Shown here piece after piece: positions 34,385 through 35,143 of a stretch of 35,143 nucleotides of DNA. Below the pieces are notes generated by a model. The model worked only from the letters and a program-made list of their open reading frames with translations, was not told where the DNA came from and searched no databases. A program made the position numbers and the translations under genes. The stretch lies in the NCBI GenBank assembly GCA_002709395.1, contig PAQU01000022.1, positions 1 to 35,143 of the forward strand. Reading direction: 5' to 3'. This DNA comes from Roseibacillus sp. (GTDB lineage: Bacteria; Verrucomicrobiota; Verrucomicrobiia; Verrucomicrobiales; Akkermansiaceae). Positions within the stretch are counted from its first letter, which is position 1, and the number at the start of each line of letters is the position of its first letter.

Positions 34385-35143
34385 ACGGAGTATCCACTTT
34401 CTTGCGAATGCGGTCGTATTCCGGGTTCACACACTTGTCCTTCCACTGGTTTAGGACTTCCCGGAGGCCTGCATCAGACTCTGGGTATTGTCCCTTGTCG
34501 TCAGTGCGTTTTTGCCAGTTTGCGAGTATCTCACGATGATCCTGCAGGACCTTCTGGAAGGCAGGGTTGCCGGCAAGGTTCCTTGTTTCATGTGGGTCCT
34601 CCTGCAGGTCGTAGAGTTCTTCCCCTGGTCTAGGCCCGAAAAAGATCTTATCAACAAGAGGGGGCAGGGTGCCTGCCTGATGAGCTTTCCGGAGAAAGAT
34701 AGTGTAGTCCCGGTTGTCCCGATACTGGGGTTGCAGAAGGGGGCGGTCTGTAAGGAAGTTACGAATGTAGCGATAACGATTTGTGCGAACGCTCCGGATG
34801 TAATCTATGGTATAGTCGCAGCGGTCGCGGGCGGAGATTACGTGCTTGCGAGGCTTGAATTCGTCCCCGAAGAGATTGACCCCGTCAAAATACCCGGGGA
34901 TGTCGATTGCCGCGAGAGCCAGGCTTGTGGCTGCAATATCGAGGGTGGAGGTTAGGTCTGTGCGAACGGTGCCGGGTTTGAGGCGTTTGTCCGGTCCGAG
35001 GATAATGAGGGGAACGTGGGTTCCAGTCTCGGTGCAGAATTGCTTTGCCCGGAGGGAGTGATTGTTCCCGTGGTCCGTGAACCAGAAAATGATGGTGTTT
35101 TCGAGGAGGCCGTCGGCCTTCAGGTTTTCAATGATTCGGCGGG
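34383..35143 (-). CDS. Sulfatase, C-terminal half (N-terminus beyond window)
   Basis: Open to the window edge, stop TAA at 34383-34385, about 253 residues visible. The segment FWFTDHGNNHSLRAKQF holds the distal metal site. It is followed by THVPLIILGPDKRLKPGTVR, the transition into the C-terminal subdomain with TSTLDIAATSLALAAIDIPG. RDRCDYTIDYIRSVRTNRYR and EELYDLQEDPHETRNLA are typical of S1 sulfatases. The formylglycine site lies beyond base 35143 and cannot be judged. It lies 125 bases upstream of the CotH gene on the same strand and so heads the visible sulfatase-CotH-uxaC-sulfatase cluster. Confidence 0.9.
   Translation of the reverse strand, partial: RRIIENLKADGLLENTIIFWFTDHGNNHSLRAKQFCTETGTHVPLIILGPDKRLKPGTVRTDLTSTLDIAATSLALAAIDIPGYFDGVNLFGDEFKPRKHVISARDRCDYTIDYIRSVRTNRYRYIRNFLTDRPLLQPQYRDNRDYTIFLRKAHQAGTLPPLVDKIFFGPRPGEELYDLQEDPHETRNLAGNPAFQKVLQDHREILANWQKRTDDKGQYPESDAGLREVLNQWKDKCVNPEYDRIRKKVDTP

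Overview
The window reads as ordinary chromosomal DNA from a Gram-negative bacterium, most likely a member of the Verrucomicrobiota (PVC group). This rests on the mix of genes: secreted sulfatases with C-x-P-x-R motifs, a CE15 glucuronoyl esterase-like protein, a very large CotH/lamin-tail/chitobiase-repeat secreted protein, a long-form IspH of the cyanobacterial type, a verrucomicrobial-style LptE next to a BamD-like lipoprotein, and an RRM protein with a glycine-rich tail. The lineage is inferred from protein style, not from any marker gene. No rRNA, tRNA, insertion sequence, phage gene or CRISPR array was seen.

Layout. 1-381 (-) is the 3'-truncated RRM gene. 747-2919 (+) holds nadK and an aminopeptidase P. 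2968-12047 (-) is a long run of mostly housekeeping genes: class V aminotransferase, large TPR protein, upp, an orphan NtrC-type response regulator, uppS, purA and carA. 12295-13554 (-) is the CE15-like esterase, divergent from a Nudix gene (13817-14257, +). The Nudix gene meets ilvN tail to tail, with the two stop codons sharing one CTAG. 14254-21587 (-) carries ilvN, ilvB, a TIM-barrel isomerase-like gene, a two-helix membrane protein, rsmI, lptE, a BamD-like gene and proC. 21759-23729 (+) is a TPR lipoprotein convergent with ispH (23738-24964, -). 25059-35143 (-) is a catabolic cluster: sulfatase, uxaC, the giant CotH protein and a second sulfatase cut by the window edge.

How the genes work together. 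The housekeeping part supplies NADP, undecaprenyl diphosphate, purine and pyrimidine precursors, branched-chain amino acids, proline, isoprenoids, and outer-membrane assembly factors (LptE with a BamD-like protein). The right-hand cluster looks like a compact unit for sulfated, uronic-acid-containing polysaccharides. Two exported sulfatases would remove sulfate, the CotH/LTD protein is a candidate secreted adhesin or processing scaffold, and UxaC would isomerise the released uronate in the cytoplasm. The CE15-like esterase about 12 kb away would suit the same kind of substrate. There is no SusC/SusD pair, no lyase and no later uronate pathway gene in the window.

The least explained signals are regulatory. 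They are a 9-bp perfect inverted repeat plus a 9-codon mini-ORF in an AT-rich ilvB leader, a 14-bp perfect palindrome between the esterase and Nudix genes, and a sigma-54 activator with no visible sensor kinase that is translationally coupled to upp.
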